From assembly GCA_903903715.1 (NCBI GenBank), contig CAIUZX010000083.1:1-11648 (forward strand): DNA of 11,648 bases. The letters run 5' to 3'. The notes under the pieces were generated by a model. That model did not search any database. It saw only the letters and a program-made list of their open reading frames with translations, and had not been told where the DNA came from. Position 1 is the stretch's first letter. Every line of letters begins with the position of its first letter. Origin of the DNA: an uncultured Caulobacterales bacterium (GTDB taxonomy: Bacteria > Pseudomonadota > Alphaproteobacteria > Caulobacterales > Caulobacteraceae). The position numbers were made by a program, and so were the translations under genes. Positions 1 through 6,150 of this stretch are shown here, in pieces.

Positions 1-695
1 CCCTGCCGGGCGTCGGCCCCTACACGGCGGCGGCGGTGGCGGCCATCGCCTTCGACCAGCCCGCCAATGTCGTCGACGGCAATGTCGAGCGGGTGATGGC
101 GCGCCTTTTCGCGGTCGAGACGCCGCTTCCTAACGCCAAGCCTGAGCTTCGCGAACTAGCGGCGGAGTTCGTCGATCCCAAGGCCGGGGCGCACGGCGAT
201 TGGGCGCAGGCGCTGATGGACCTGGGCGCCACGATCTGCCGGCCAAAGTCGCCGGACTGCGGGCGCTGTCCGTTGTCGACGCATTGCCACGCCAAGGCCA
301 CCGGCCAGCCCGAGGTCTATCCCCGGAAGACGAAGAAGGCGGCGCGGCCGCACCGTCACGGGCTGATCTTCGTGGCGGTGAGGGACGGTCAGGTCGCGCT
401 GGTCCGGCGGCCCGAACGGGGCTTGTTGGGCGGCATGCTGGCCCTGCCCACCAGCGACTGGCGGGATGCGGCGTTTGACGAGGCGGAGGCCCGAACCCTC
501 GCCCCGTCAGGGGGCGACTGGCGCGAGACGGGAAGCGTCGAGCACGTCTTCACACACTTCAGCCTGACCTTGCAGGTCTATCGACGGGACGGGGCGGGTT
601 CCGCGCCGCCGGAAGCGATCTGGACGCCGCTCCCTGACGCTGGCGCAGGGCTGCCGACCGTCTTCGCCAAGGCGCTGACAAGGGCTCTGGGTTAA
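1..695 (+). CDS. mutY: A/G-specific adenine glycosylase MutY (5' end outside the window)
   Basis: MutY removes adenine mispaired with 8-oxoguanine in base excision repair. The reading frame is open from base 3, so the gene begins upstream; the visible part is about 230 residues of a protein usually near 350. It opens inside the helix-hairpin-helix (LPGVGPYTA). The catalytic aspartate follows in VVDGNVERV (codon 75-77). A [4Fe-4S] loop with spacing C-X6-C-X2-C-X5-C has its cysteine codons at 237, 258, 267 and 285. The C-terminal NUDIX-like domain that reads 8-oxoG is present, with the RGLLGGMLALP and HVFTHFSL motifs. A GTG at 36 is only an internal valine in the helix-hairpin-helix, not a start. 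The TAA stop overlaps the stop of the opposing deacetylase gene. Nothing in the visible part looks broken. Confidence 0.97.
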   Translation, partial: LPGVGPYTAAAVAAIAFDQPANVVDGNVERVMARLFAVETPLPNAKPELRELAAEFVDPKAGAHGDWAQALMDLGATICRPKSPDCGRCPLSTHCHAKATGQPEVYPRKTKKAARPHRHGLIFVAVRDGQVALVRRPERGLLGGMLALPTSDWRDAAFDEAEARTLAPSGGDWRETGSVEHVFTHFSLTLQVYRRDGAGSAPPEAIWTPLPDAGAGLPTVFAKALTRALG

Positions 696-1480
696 GGCTG
701 CGCCGAGGTCGCCCCGTTGCGCGGCGCTTCGACCAGTTGCACGAAGTGGTAGCCCCGCGCCTCCAGGGTCGCGATCAGGTCGTCGAGGATGCTGACCATC
801 GGCGTGCTCCAGTCGTGCAGCAAAAGCACCCCGCGCTTGCGCTCCTCGATCCGGTCAAGGGCCCGGGTGCGGATCTCTGGTCCGGTGATCTCGGTCCAGT
901 CGTCCGCCGTCAGGTCCACTGACATAGACGCGTAGTTGATCGCCTTCAGGTGATCGAGCAGCAGCGGGCTCTCGATCAGCTTGGGGAAGCGGAAGAAGCG
1001 CGCTTGCCGCGCCCGGTCCTGCGGCGGCGCAGAGGCCATGGCGGCGGCGAGGGTGTCGATGCTGTCGTCGATCTCGGCGAGGCCCTGAGCCGGCGGCAGG
1101 CCGGCGATGTCCTCCGGGTGGGTCTGGGAGTGGACGCCGAGAATGTGTCCCTCCGCCGCGATCTCGCGGGCGAGAGCCGGGGCCTGCTTCACCTCCACGC
1201 CGACGAGGAAGAACGCCGCCTTGATGCAGTGCTTGCGCAGGATCGCCAGCACTGTTGGTGTGTTCTCGAGGCTCGGCCCGTCGTCGAAGGTGAGGGCGAG
1301 TTCATGATCGGCCAGGGGCAGGGAATAAGGATAGCTGATCCGGCCCCAGCGCGCCCCGCCCTCGGTGGCGACCGGGTAGGGTTGTGTCACGGCGGACGCG
1401 ACCGGATCTGTCGGGCAGCGGGGTTCAGCCGTCGCCGCCACAGTCGCCGCCAGGGCCGCTGCGATCCACGCCAACGCCAT
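692..1480 (-). CDS. Polysaccharide deacetylase (NodB homology domain), probably exported
   Basis: This is a carbohydrate esterase family 4 type deacetylase, expected to remove N- or O-acetyl groups from a cell-envelope polysaccharide. Counting from the ATG at 1480 (262 residues), the NodB motifs appear in order: TFDDGP at 64-69 (catalytic base and metal Asp), HSQTH at 117-121 (metal histidines), R-F-P at 164-166, D-L-T-A-D-D-W at 189-195, and LLLH at 219-222. Residues 1-19 are Ala-rich and hydrophobic and end in A-T-A, as in a signal peptide, although the usual basic n-region is missing. A GTG two codons upstream (1486) is an alternative start; the ATG has GGAG five bases before it. The gene lies 60 bases downstream of ccrM on the same strand, so co-transcription is possible. 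The substrate (peptidoglycan, chitin-like polymer or exopolysaccharide) cannot be told from sequence. Confidence 0.87.
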   Translation of the reverse strand: MALAWIAAALAATVAATAEPRCPTDPVASAVTQPYPVATEGGARWGRISYPYSLPLADHELALTFDDGPSLENTPTVLAILRKHCIKAAFFLVGVEVKQAPALAREIAAEGHILGVHSQTHPEDIAGLPPAQGLAEIDDSIDTLAAAMASAPPQDRARQARFFRFPKLIESPLLLDHLKAINYASMSVDLTADDWTEITGPEIRTRALDRIEERKRGVLLLHDWSTPMVSILDDLIATLEARGYHFVQLVEAPRNGATSAQP

Positions 1481-1498
1481 AACCACTCCACCTTCTAA

Positions 1499-1503
1499 GA
1501 CTC
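1499..1503. promoter_or_regulatory. GANTC methylation site in front of the deacetylase gene
   Basis: GACTC lies 18 bases upstream of the deacetylase ATG, in the 60-base gap after ccrM. GANTC is the CcrM target, and such sites in promoters can couple transcription to replication. GANTC also occurs in many coding regions here, so a regulatory role for this one is only a possibility. The gap holds no convincing terminator. Confidence 0.35.
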
Positions 1504-1540
1504 TAACGCCTAGAAAGCTAACATGGGGCCGTTTGGAAAG

Positions 1541-2608
1541 TCAGCCGAGATTGGCGCGGATTTTTGATCGCAAAACGTCGATCGGGGTGAGGCCGCGGTC
1601 GGTCTTCATGTGCCAGAAGGTCCAGCCATTGCAGGCGGGCGCTTGCTCGACCAGCGCGCCGAGCTTGTGGATCGATCCCGACAGGTCGCCGTGGACTAGG
1701 CTGCCGTCAGCCCGCACCCGCGCCGCCTTGGTCCCCTTGGGGCAGAACAGCTCGTCCCCGGGATTCAGCAGCCCGGCTTCCAGGATCATGCCGAAGGGAA
1801 TGCGTGGTTCGGACTTCTTGGATCCGGTCACGTCGAGCTGCGTGGTCGGTGTCGGGAGGACCGCCTCGATACGGGCCTTGGCGAGGGCGGCATAGCCTTC
1901 GTCGCGCTCGATGCCGATAAAGCTGCGCCCCAGCCGCTTGGCCGCCGCGCCGGTCGTGCCGACGCCGAAGAAGGGGTCGAGCACCACGTCGCCCGGACGG
2001 GTGGACGACAAAAGCACCCGGTGCAGCAGGGCTTCGGGCTTCTGCGTCGGGTGGGCCTTGTCGCCGTTCGCGTCCTTCACCCGCTCTTCGCCCGAGCAGA
2101 TCGGCAGCAGCCAGTCCGACCGCATCTGCAGATCGTCATTGGCGGTCTTCATGGCGTCGTAGTTGAAGGTGTAGCGGCGCTGGCCCCTCGACTTCGCCGC
2201 CCAGATCAGCGTCTCGGTCGCGTTGGCGAAGCGGGTCCCCTTGAAGTTCGGCATGGGGTTCGACTTGCGCCACACCACGTCGTTCAGGATCCAGTAGCCG
2301 AGGTCCTGCAGGGTCGAGCCCACGCGGAAGATGTTGTGATAGCTTCCGATCACCCACAGGGCGCCGTCGTCCTTCAGCACCCGGCGGCACTCGGTCAGCC
2401 AGGCGCGGGTGAAGGCGTCGTAGTCGGCGAAGCTGTCGAAGCGGTCCCACTCGTCGTCCACCGCGTCCACCTTGGAGTGGTCGGGACGATGCAGTTCTCC
2501 GCCGAGCTGCAGATTGTACGGCGGGTCCGCGAACACGAGGTCCACCGACTTGTCGGGCAGGGTGCGCATCTGCTCAACACAGTCGCCGATCAGGATCTTG
2601 CCGCTCAT
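1541..2608 (-). CDS. ccrM: Cell-cycle-regulated DNA adenine methyltransferase CcrM (GANTC)
   Basis: CcrM transfers a methyl group from S-adenosylmethionine to N6 of adenine in GANTC, remethylating the hemimethylated chromosome late in the cell cycle. The 355-residue product (Caulobacter CcrM is 358) is a beta-class enzyme. The catalytic DPPY (28-31, in FADPPYNLQLGG) comes before the SAM-binding F-G-V-G (214-217, in LDPFFGVGTTGAAAKRLG), with HPTQKPEAL at 186-194. Residues from about 262 to the end form the CcrM-specific C-terminal DNA-recognition domain (PFG near 271, GSIHKLGAL, CNGWTFWH). The start is the ATG at 2608, with GGAGGAAGG just upstream. The frame stays open to 2911, but that extension would run through the divergent promoter into the next gene and has no CcrM similarity. 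The enzyme is solitary, with no restriction partner nearby. Control by CtrA and by GANTC methylation is suggested by the upstream sites. Confidence 0.98.
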   Translation of the reverse strand: MSGKILIGDCVEQMRTLPDKSVDLVFADPPYNLQLGGELHRPDHSKVDAVDDEWDRFDSFADYDAFTRAWLTECRRVLKDDGALWVIGSYHNIFRVGSTLQDLGYWILNDVVWRKSNPMPNFKGTRFANATETLIWAAKSRGQRRYTFNYDAMKTANDDLQMRSDWLLPICSGEERVKDANGDKAHPTQKPEALLHRVLLSSTRPGDVVLDPFFGVGTTGAAAKRLGRSFIGIERDEGYAALAKARIEAVLPTPTTQLDVTGSKKSEPRIPFGMILEAGLLNPGDELFCPKGTKAARVRADGSLVHGDLSGSIHKLGALVEQAPACNGWTFWHMKTDRGLTPIDVLRSKIRANLG

Positions 2609-2610
2609 CA

Positions 2611-2623
2611 CAGCCTTCCTCCA
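2611..2623 (-). promoter_or_regulatory. Ribosome binding site of ccrM
   Basis: The lower strand reads TGGAGGAAGGCTG, two bases before the ATG at 2608. It contains GGAGG nine bases from the start and fixes this ATG rather than the upstream in-frame extension. The same 13 bases precede ftsL (7083-7095). Confidence 0.8.
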
Positions 2624-2661
2624 AAGCCGCCGACGCCAACTGGAAAAAACGTCCCGCGCCG

Positions 2662-2666
2662 GACTC
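2662..2666. promoter_or_regulatory. GANTC methylation site in the ccrM leader/promoter
   Basis: GACTC lies 53 bases upstream of the ccrM start codon and 23 bases downstream (for ccrM) of the CtrA-like box, near the expected transcription start. In Caulobacter crescentus the ccrM leader also carries GANTC sites whose methylation state affects ccrM transcription, so an equivalent autoregulatory role is likely but inferred. Confidence 0.6.
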
Positions 2667-2689
2667 CTCACCCAGATGCGCCGATCAGG

Positions 2690-2706
2690 GTTAAGAGGAC
2701 ATTGAC
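2690..2706 (-). promoter_or_regulatory. CtrA-type binding box in the ccrM / decarboxylase divergent region
   Basis: Read on the ccrM strand the sequence is TCAA-N7-TTAAC (2705 to 2690), eight of nine positions of the CtrA consensus TTAA-N7-TTAAC. Read on the other strand it is TTAA-N7-TTGAC (2691-2706), also eight of nine. It sits about 80 bases upstream of ccrM, so the TTAAC half could overlap a -35 region. CtrA activation of ccrM is established in Caulobacter; that this is the site here is an inference from position and match. Confidence 0.62.
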
Positions 2707-2727
2707 AGATCGAATTTCCGTTAGCGA
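2702..2727 (+). promoter_or_regulatory. Possible promoter of the PLP-decarboxylase gene, overlapping the CtrA box
   Basis: TTGACAG at 2702-2708 fits the Caulobacter housekeeping -35 (TTGaCgS). After 11 bases comes GTTAGCGA (2720-2727), a weak match to the -10 GCTANAWC. The -35 is the same DNA as the TTGAC half of the CtrA-like box, so bound CtrA could block this promoter. If the -10 is right, the transcript would start only a few bases before the start codon. Confidence 0.4.
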
Positions 2728-2730
2728 TTC
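2726..2730. promoter_or_regulatory. GANTC methylation site at the decarboxylase start region
   Basis: GATTC overlaps the end of the putative -10 element and lies 10 bases before the decarboxylase ATG. GANTC near -10 is a layout found in GcrA/CcrM-dependent promoters of Caulobacter. Together with 2662-2666 it brackets the CtrA-like box. Confidence 0.5.
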
Positions 2731-2739
2731 GTTGGAGAA

Positions 2740-4218
2740 ATGATGACCCGCGATCTTCCCGCCAGCGCTTCCCCCTTTGATCCCAAGGACTGGGAGGCGT
2801 TCCGCGTTCTGGGTCGGCGGATGGTCGACGATCTTGTCGATCAGCTTCAGACGCTGCGGGAAGGGCCGGTGTGGCGTCCGCCGACGGATCAGGTGCGCGC
2901 AGCCTTCGCAACGGAGGCGGTCGGCGCGCCAGCCGCGCCGGAGGCTGTATATGCTGAGTATCTCGAAAACATCGCGCCCTACGCCTCGGGAAACCGGCAT
3001 CCAGGCTTCATGGGCTGGGTGCAGGGTGGCGGCGCGCCCATCGGCGCCCTGGCGGAGATGCTGGCCGCCGGGCTCAACATGAACTGTGGGGGGCGCGACC
3101 ATGTGGGAATCGAGCTGGAGCGGCAGATCGCGACGTGGGCGCGGGGCTGGTTCGGCTTTCCCGACACGTCGGCGGGCCTCTTCGTCACCGGCGCCTCCCA
3201 GGCCAACTTCATGGCGGTGCTAGCGGCCCGCAGCTTCGCCCTCGGGGGAGATGTCCGAACGCGCGGGCTCGGCGGCGCGCGGCTGGCCGCCTATGCGCAG
3301 GTCGGCGCTCACGCCTGCGTCGTCCGGGCGATGGAGATGGCGGGGATCGGACGCGAGGCCTTGCGCCTCATCCCGCCCGACGCGGATTTCCGGATCTCGA
3401 CCGAGGCCCTGCGCGCGCAGATCGCAGCTGACCGCGCGGCGGGGATCATGCCCTTTCTGATCGTCGGCACAGCAGGGACGGTGGATGTCGGCGCGTTCGA
3501 CGATCTCGCAGCGCTCGCCGATATCGCTGACGAGAGCGGCGCGTGGCTGCACGTAGACGGCGCGTTCGGCGCGCTGGGCGTGCATGCGCCGTCTGTGAAG
3601 GCGCGGCTAGAGGGGCTGTCCCGCGCCCGCTCCATCGCCTTCGATTTCCACAAGTGGGGACAGGTTCCCTATGACGCCGGGTTCCTGATCGTCGCGGACG
3701 AGGCGCGCCTGACCGACGTATTCTCTTCGCCCGTGGCGTATCTCTCCCGCTCCAGCACGGGGTTGGCGGCGGGAGAGGTGTGGCCGACGGATCTTGGGCC
3801 AGATCTGTCGCGGGGCTGCCGCGCGCTGAAGACCTGGTTCGTCATGCGCGCCTGCGGGACCGAGGCGATCGGCGAGGCGATCGAGCGCTCTCTTAGACTC
3901 GCGCAGAGTCTCGCCCGACGGATCGACGCCCATGACCGGCTGGAGCGCCTCGCTCCCGCCGAGCTCAATATCGTCTGTTTTCGTTATGTTTGTGAAAGTC
4001 CTGATGAGTTAAACGCAAAGATTGTGGAGCGGCTTCAGGTCGCGGGAAGCGTGGCTCCGTCCCTGACCCGAATCGGTGGAAAAGTGTCGATCCGCGCGGC
4101 GTTGTTCAATCCCAGAACGACCGAGACGGAGCTGGACGCGCTGATCGCCGGGGTGCTGGCCCTCGGCGGAGAGCTTGAGAAAGAGACGGACGATGAGCGA
4201 CAACGGTCAACAAGCTGA
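2740..4218 (+). CDS. Group II PLP-dependent amino-acid decarboxylase family protein
   Basis: This belongs to the fold-type I pyridoxal-phosphate decarboxylases that include aromatic-L-amino-acid, histidine and glutamate decarboxylases; the usual reaction is amino acid to amine plus CO2. Counted from the ATG at 2740 (492 residues) the key residues are H191 (position of the ring-stacking His), D273 in HVDGAFG (binds the PLP nitrogen) and K305 in FDFHKWGQVPYDAG (Schiff-base lysine). NRHPGFMGW near residue 87 and FNPRTT near the C-terminus are also family-typical. A second ATG at 2743 is better spaced (five bases) from GGAG at 2734-2737 and may be the true start. The last 26 bases overlap the ATP-grasp gene, indicating coupled translation. 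HVDG and DFHK differ from the common HVDA and DPHK, so the substrate is open. A 61-base AT-rich stretch lies near the 3' end. Confidence 0.9.
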   Translation: MMTRDLPASASPFDPKDWEAFRVLGRRMVDDLVDQLQTLREGPVWRPPTDQVRAAFATEAVGAPAAPEAVYAEYLENIAPYASGNRHPGFMGWVQGGGAPIGALAEMLAAGLNMNCGGRDHVGIELERQIATWARGWFGFPDTSAGLFVTGASQANFMAVLAARSFALGGDVRTRGLGGARLAAYAQVGAHACVVRAMEMAGIGREALRLIPPDADFRISTEALRAQIAADRAAGIMPFLIVGTAGTVDVGAFDDLAALADIADESGAWLHVDGAFGALGVHAPSVKARLEGLSRARSIAFDFHKWGQVPYDAGFLIVADEARLTDVFSSPVAYLSRSSTGLAAGEVWPTDLGPDLSRGCRALKTWFVMRACGTEAIGEAIERSLRLAQSLARRIDAHDRLERLAPAELNIVCFRYVCESPDELNAKIVERLQVAGSVAPSLTRIGGKVSIRAALFNPRTTETELDALIAGVLALGGELEKETDDERQRSTS

Positions 4219-5410
4219 GTCCGCTGCGGCCAATGTCATCGGCCTCGCGGCGCTGACGCACGGCGCCTATTCGGGCGTTGATCTCCAGCCGATCTGGACC
4301 GGGCTGCTCGCCCGCGTGCGGCAGGACCCCTACGACGCGGGCGCCATGATGGACATCGCCGTCGTGCTGCAGCTCACCGGCCAGCGCGAAAAGGGTCTGG
4401 AGGCTCAAAAACATGCTTTGGCCCTCGGTCAGGTGTACGCCAGACCCGGCGATCCGAAGGGTCTGAAGCTGCTCACCTTCGTCACGGCGGGGGACTTCAT
4501 GGCCAACACGCCGGTCGACTTCCTGCTGGAAGGCAGCGGCACCAACCTGCTCGACATGTATGTGGGGGCGGGGGAGCCCCTGCCGACCGTGCCCGATCAC
4601 GAGGTGGCGTTCGTCGCCATCGGCGAGTCCGACGACAGCCGCGCCGTCCTCGATGGCCTGAAGCCGATGCTCGAGGTGTGGCCGCGCCCGGTGCTCAACC
4701 GTAATGTCGAGGCGATCAAGACGCTGGGCCGCGACCGGATCGCCAAGGCCTTCGCCGACGCCAAGCAAATTGTCGCCCCGCCGACCTCGCGCCTCAGCCG
4801 GTCGGATCTCGAGCGGCTGGCCGCCGGAGAGACGCCGCTCAATCCAGATTTTACGGCGCCGAGCTATCCGGTCATCGTGCGCCCGGTCGGCTCTCACGCG
4901 GGACAGAGCCTCGAGTTGATCGGCGGCGTCGGCGCGCTGCAATCCTATGTCGAGCGGACCGAGGGGGCGGAGTTCTTCATCGCCCCGTTCGTCGAATATG
5001 CGGGCGCGGACGGCCTCTATCGCAAGTTCCGCATCGCGATGATCGGGGGCAAGCCGTACATCAGCCACATGGCGGTGTCGGAGCACTGGATGGTTCATTA
5101 CCTCAATTCAGGCATGGGCCTCGACGAAGCCAAGCGGGACGAGGAGCGCGTGGCGATGGAGACCTTCGATACGGTCTTTGTTCCCAGACACGAGGCGGCG
5201 TTCGACGAATTGAACGCCCGCATCGACCTCGACTACTACGCCCTCGACTGCGCGGAGCTGCCCGACGGGAAGCTGCTGCTGTTCGAGGCGGACGTGGCCA
5301 TGATCGTCCACTCGATGGATGAGCCGGATCTCTATCCCTACAAGGGGCCGAGAATGAAGGCGCTGTTCGAGGCCTTCGACAGCCTGTTGCTCCGCGCCGC
5401 CGGGCGCTGA
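4193..5410 (+). CDS. TPR-like / ATP-grasp-like protein of unknown substrate
   Basis: I do not recognise this protein by name. Its 405 residues split in two. Residues 38-80 resemble a TPR helix pair (D-P-Y-D-A-G through G-Q-R-E-K-G-L-E to A-L-A-L). From about 165 the pattern is that of RimK/glutathione-synthetase-type ATP-grasp enzymes: a linker with VLNRNVEAI, GRDRIAKAF and VAPPTSRLS; VIVRPVGSHAG at 227-237 (nucleotide-binding strand and Gly loop); YRKFRIAMIGGKPY near 276-289; and YYALDCAEL-PDGKLLLFEAD at 348-367, resembling the magnesium-binding end. The usual E-x-N there reads E365-A-D367. ATP-grasp enzymes join a carboxylate to an amine or thiol. The ATG at 4193 lies inside the decarboxylase gene; a TTG at 4175 is possible but has no better ribosome site. 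The overlap suggests the two proteins act in one pathway, perhaps ligating the amine the first makes (inference). Confidence 0.78.
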   Translation: MSDNGQQAESAAANVIGLAALTHGAYSGVDLQPIWTGLLARVRQDPYDAGAMMDIAVVLQLTGQREKGLEAQKHALALGQVYARPGDPKGLKLLTFVTAGDFMANTPVDFLLEGSGTNLLDMYVGAGEPLPTVPDHEVAFVAIGESDDSRAVLDGLKPMLEVWPRPVLNRNVEAIKTLGRDRIAKAFADAKQIVAPPTSRLSRSDLERLAAGETPLNPDFTAPSYPVIVRPVGSHAGQSLELIGGVGALQSYVERTEGAEFFIAPFVEYAGADGLYRKFRIAMIGGKPYISHMAVSEHWMVHYLNSGMGLDEAKRDEERVAMETFDTVFVPRHEAAFDELNARIDLDYYALDCAELPDGKLLLFEADVAMIVHSMDEPDLYPYKGPRMKALFEAFDSLLLRAAGR

Positions 5411-5441
5411 TCGTCCACACCTGATTTCCGCTAAGTCTGTA

Positions 5442-5475
5442 ACGCGCCGGCCGATGGTCGGCGCGTCTTTCGTTC
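5442..5475 (+). terminator. Intrinsic terminator after the decarboxylase / ATP-grasp pair
   Basis: An 11-base-pair stem (ACGCGCCGGCC against GGTCGGCGCGT, one G-T pair) with a GAT loop spans 5442-5466 and is followed by the T-rich CTTTCGTT. It starts 32 bases after the ATP-grasp stop codon. It should insulate that unit from the division cluster. Confidence 0.82.
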
Positions 5476-5493
5476 TGCGTGTCTTGCGCCGAA

Positions 5494-5498
5494 GACTC
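5494..5498. promoter_or_regulatory. GANTC site between the terminator and the mraZ operator
   Basis: GACTC is the only GANTC in the 254-base gap before mraZ. It lies about 106 bases upstream of the MraZ boxes. The stretch between it and 5604 is noticeably less GC-rich than the flanking genes and shows no open reading frame I can support. A regulatory role for the site is not shown. Confidence 0.35.
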
Positions 5499-5603
5499 GC
5501 GCAGGCGTGTTCTTTGTATGTTCCGTGTATTCGCAGTGAAGTGATCAATACCGCGCGCTGGATGGGCGTTCTGGCCCGAATAATGGGGCTTGGTGTCATT
5601 GTG

Positions 5604-5628
5604 TCCCAATTAATCCCATGATAACCCA
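5604..5628 (-). promoter_or_regulatory. MraZ operator: three TGGGN boxes at 10-base period
   Basis: The upper strand reads TCCCA (5604-5608), TCCCA (5614-5618) and ACCCA (5624-5628), each separated by exactly five bases. On the lower strand this is TGGGT-N5-TGGGA-N5-TGGGA. Three TGGGN repeats with five-base spacers are the established binding site of MraZ in front of its own operon in Escherichia coli. The array ends 36 bases before the mraZ start, as expected for negative autoregulation of the dcw cluster. A weak housekeeping promoter may overlap it (TTGGTGT at 5590-5596, 11 bases, then AATTAATC at 5608-5615). Confidence 0.78.
5610..5625 (+). promoter_or_regulatory. CtrA-like sequence superimposed on the MraZ operator
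   Basis: TTAA (5610-5613), seven bases, then ATAAC (5621-5625) matches the CtrA consensus TTAA-N7-TTAAC at eight of nine positions. It overlaps the second and third MraZ boxes. CtrA control of division genes is known in Caulobacter; whether this site is bound is unknown. Confidence 0.4.
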
Positions 5629-5664
5629 ATTTCGAACTGGCGCGCTGGGCGAGCTGCGCCGTGA

Positions 5665-6150
5665 ATGGGGCGTGTGCGAGTGTTTCTCTCGACCTTCGAG
5701 AAGCCTCTGGATCAGAAAAGGCGCATTGTCGTGCCTGCGGAATTCCGCGCGCTCGCCACCGGCCCGTTTGAAGGCGTGTTCTGCTTCGCCTCCATCGAGG
5801 CCGATTGCATCGAAGGCGGCGGCCTGGCCCTGTTCGACCACTACAAGGGTCTGATCGACGAGCTGCCCTTCGGCGACCCCCTGCGCAGCGCGATGGAGAC
5901 CGTGGTGCTGGGCGGCATGCATCGCCTGTCCTTCGACACCGCCGGCCGCATCACCCTGCCGGAAGAGATGTGCGAGGCGTTTGGCCTCTCGGACACCGTG
6001 GTCATTGTGGGTCTCGGCGAGCGGTTCCAGATCTGGTCCAGGCAAGCCTTCCACGCCCATCGCGAGGCGGCGCGTCAGGCCGCGCGTCAGGGGCTGGCAG
6101 CCCTTCGCGAAGCCCAGCGACCGGTTCGGGCCGGGGGAGGGGCGCCATGA
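5665..6150 (+). CDS. mraZ: Transcriptional regulator MraZ
   Basis: MraZ is a ring-forming DNA-binding protein, first gene of the dcw cluster, that represses the cluster and its own promoter. The product has the two SpoVT-AbrB half-domains: FLSTFEKPLDQKRRIVVPAEF near the N-terminus and TAGRITLPEEMCEAFGL near residues 92-108, the latter followed by ERFQIW. Its 161 residues fit the family (E. coli 152). The ATG at 5665 directly follows an in-frame TGA. Most MraZ proteins begin at the FLST motif, so the GTG at 5680, with GGGG nine bases upstream, may be the real start, giving 156 residues. The C-terminal tail is Ala/Arg-rich. Its stop overlaps the rsmH start as ATGA. The TGGGN array at 5604-5628 is its likely operator. 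Confidence 0.96.
   Translation: MGRVRVFLSTFEKPLDQKRRIVVPAEFRALATGPFEGVFCFASIEADCIEGGGLALFDHYKGLIDELPFGDPLRSAMETVVLGGMHRLSFDTAGRITLPEEMCEAFGLSDTVVIVGLGERFQIWSRQAFHAHREAARQAARQGLAALREAQRPVRAGGGAP

Noticed and set aside
2021..2743. 240-residue rightward open frame opposite ccrM
   Set aside because: It is a shadow of the ccrM coding sequence without motifs or a credible ribosome site.
2609..2911. N-terminal extension of ccrM giving a 456-residue reading
   Set aside because: It would run through the divergent regulatory region and into the decarboxylase gene, has no CcrM-like sequence, and the ATG at 2608 has a strong ribosome site and gives the family length.
3896..3910. Two GANTC sites forming GACTC-N5-GAGTC inside the decarboxylase gene
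   Set aside because: GANTC is itself palindromic, so any two close sites look like an inverted repeat; GANTC sites are scattered through several genes in this window.
4175..4192. Upstream TTG start for the ATP-grasp protein
   Set aside because: It adds six residues (MRKRRT) with no better ribosome site; the ATG at 4193 is preferred, though not excluded by the sequence.
4106..5098. 330-residue open frame antisense to the ATP-grasp gene
   Set aside because: It has no domain-like pattern and is rich in Arg, Asp and His; the sense frame has ordered motifs, an upstream operon partner and a terminator.
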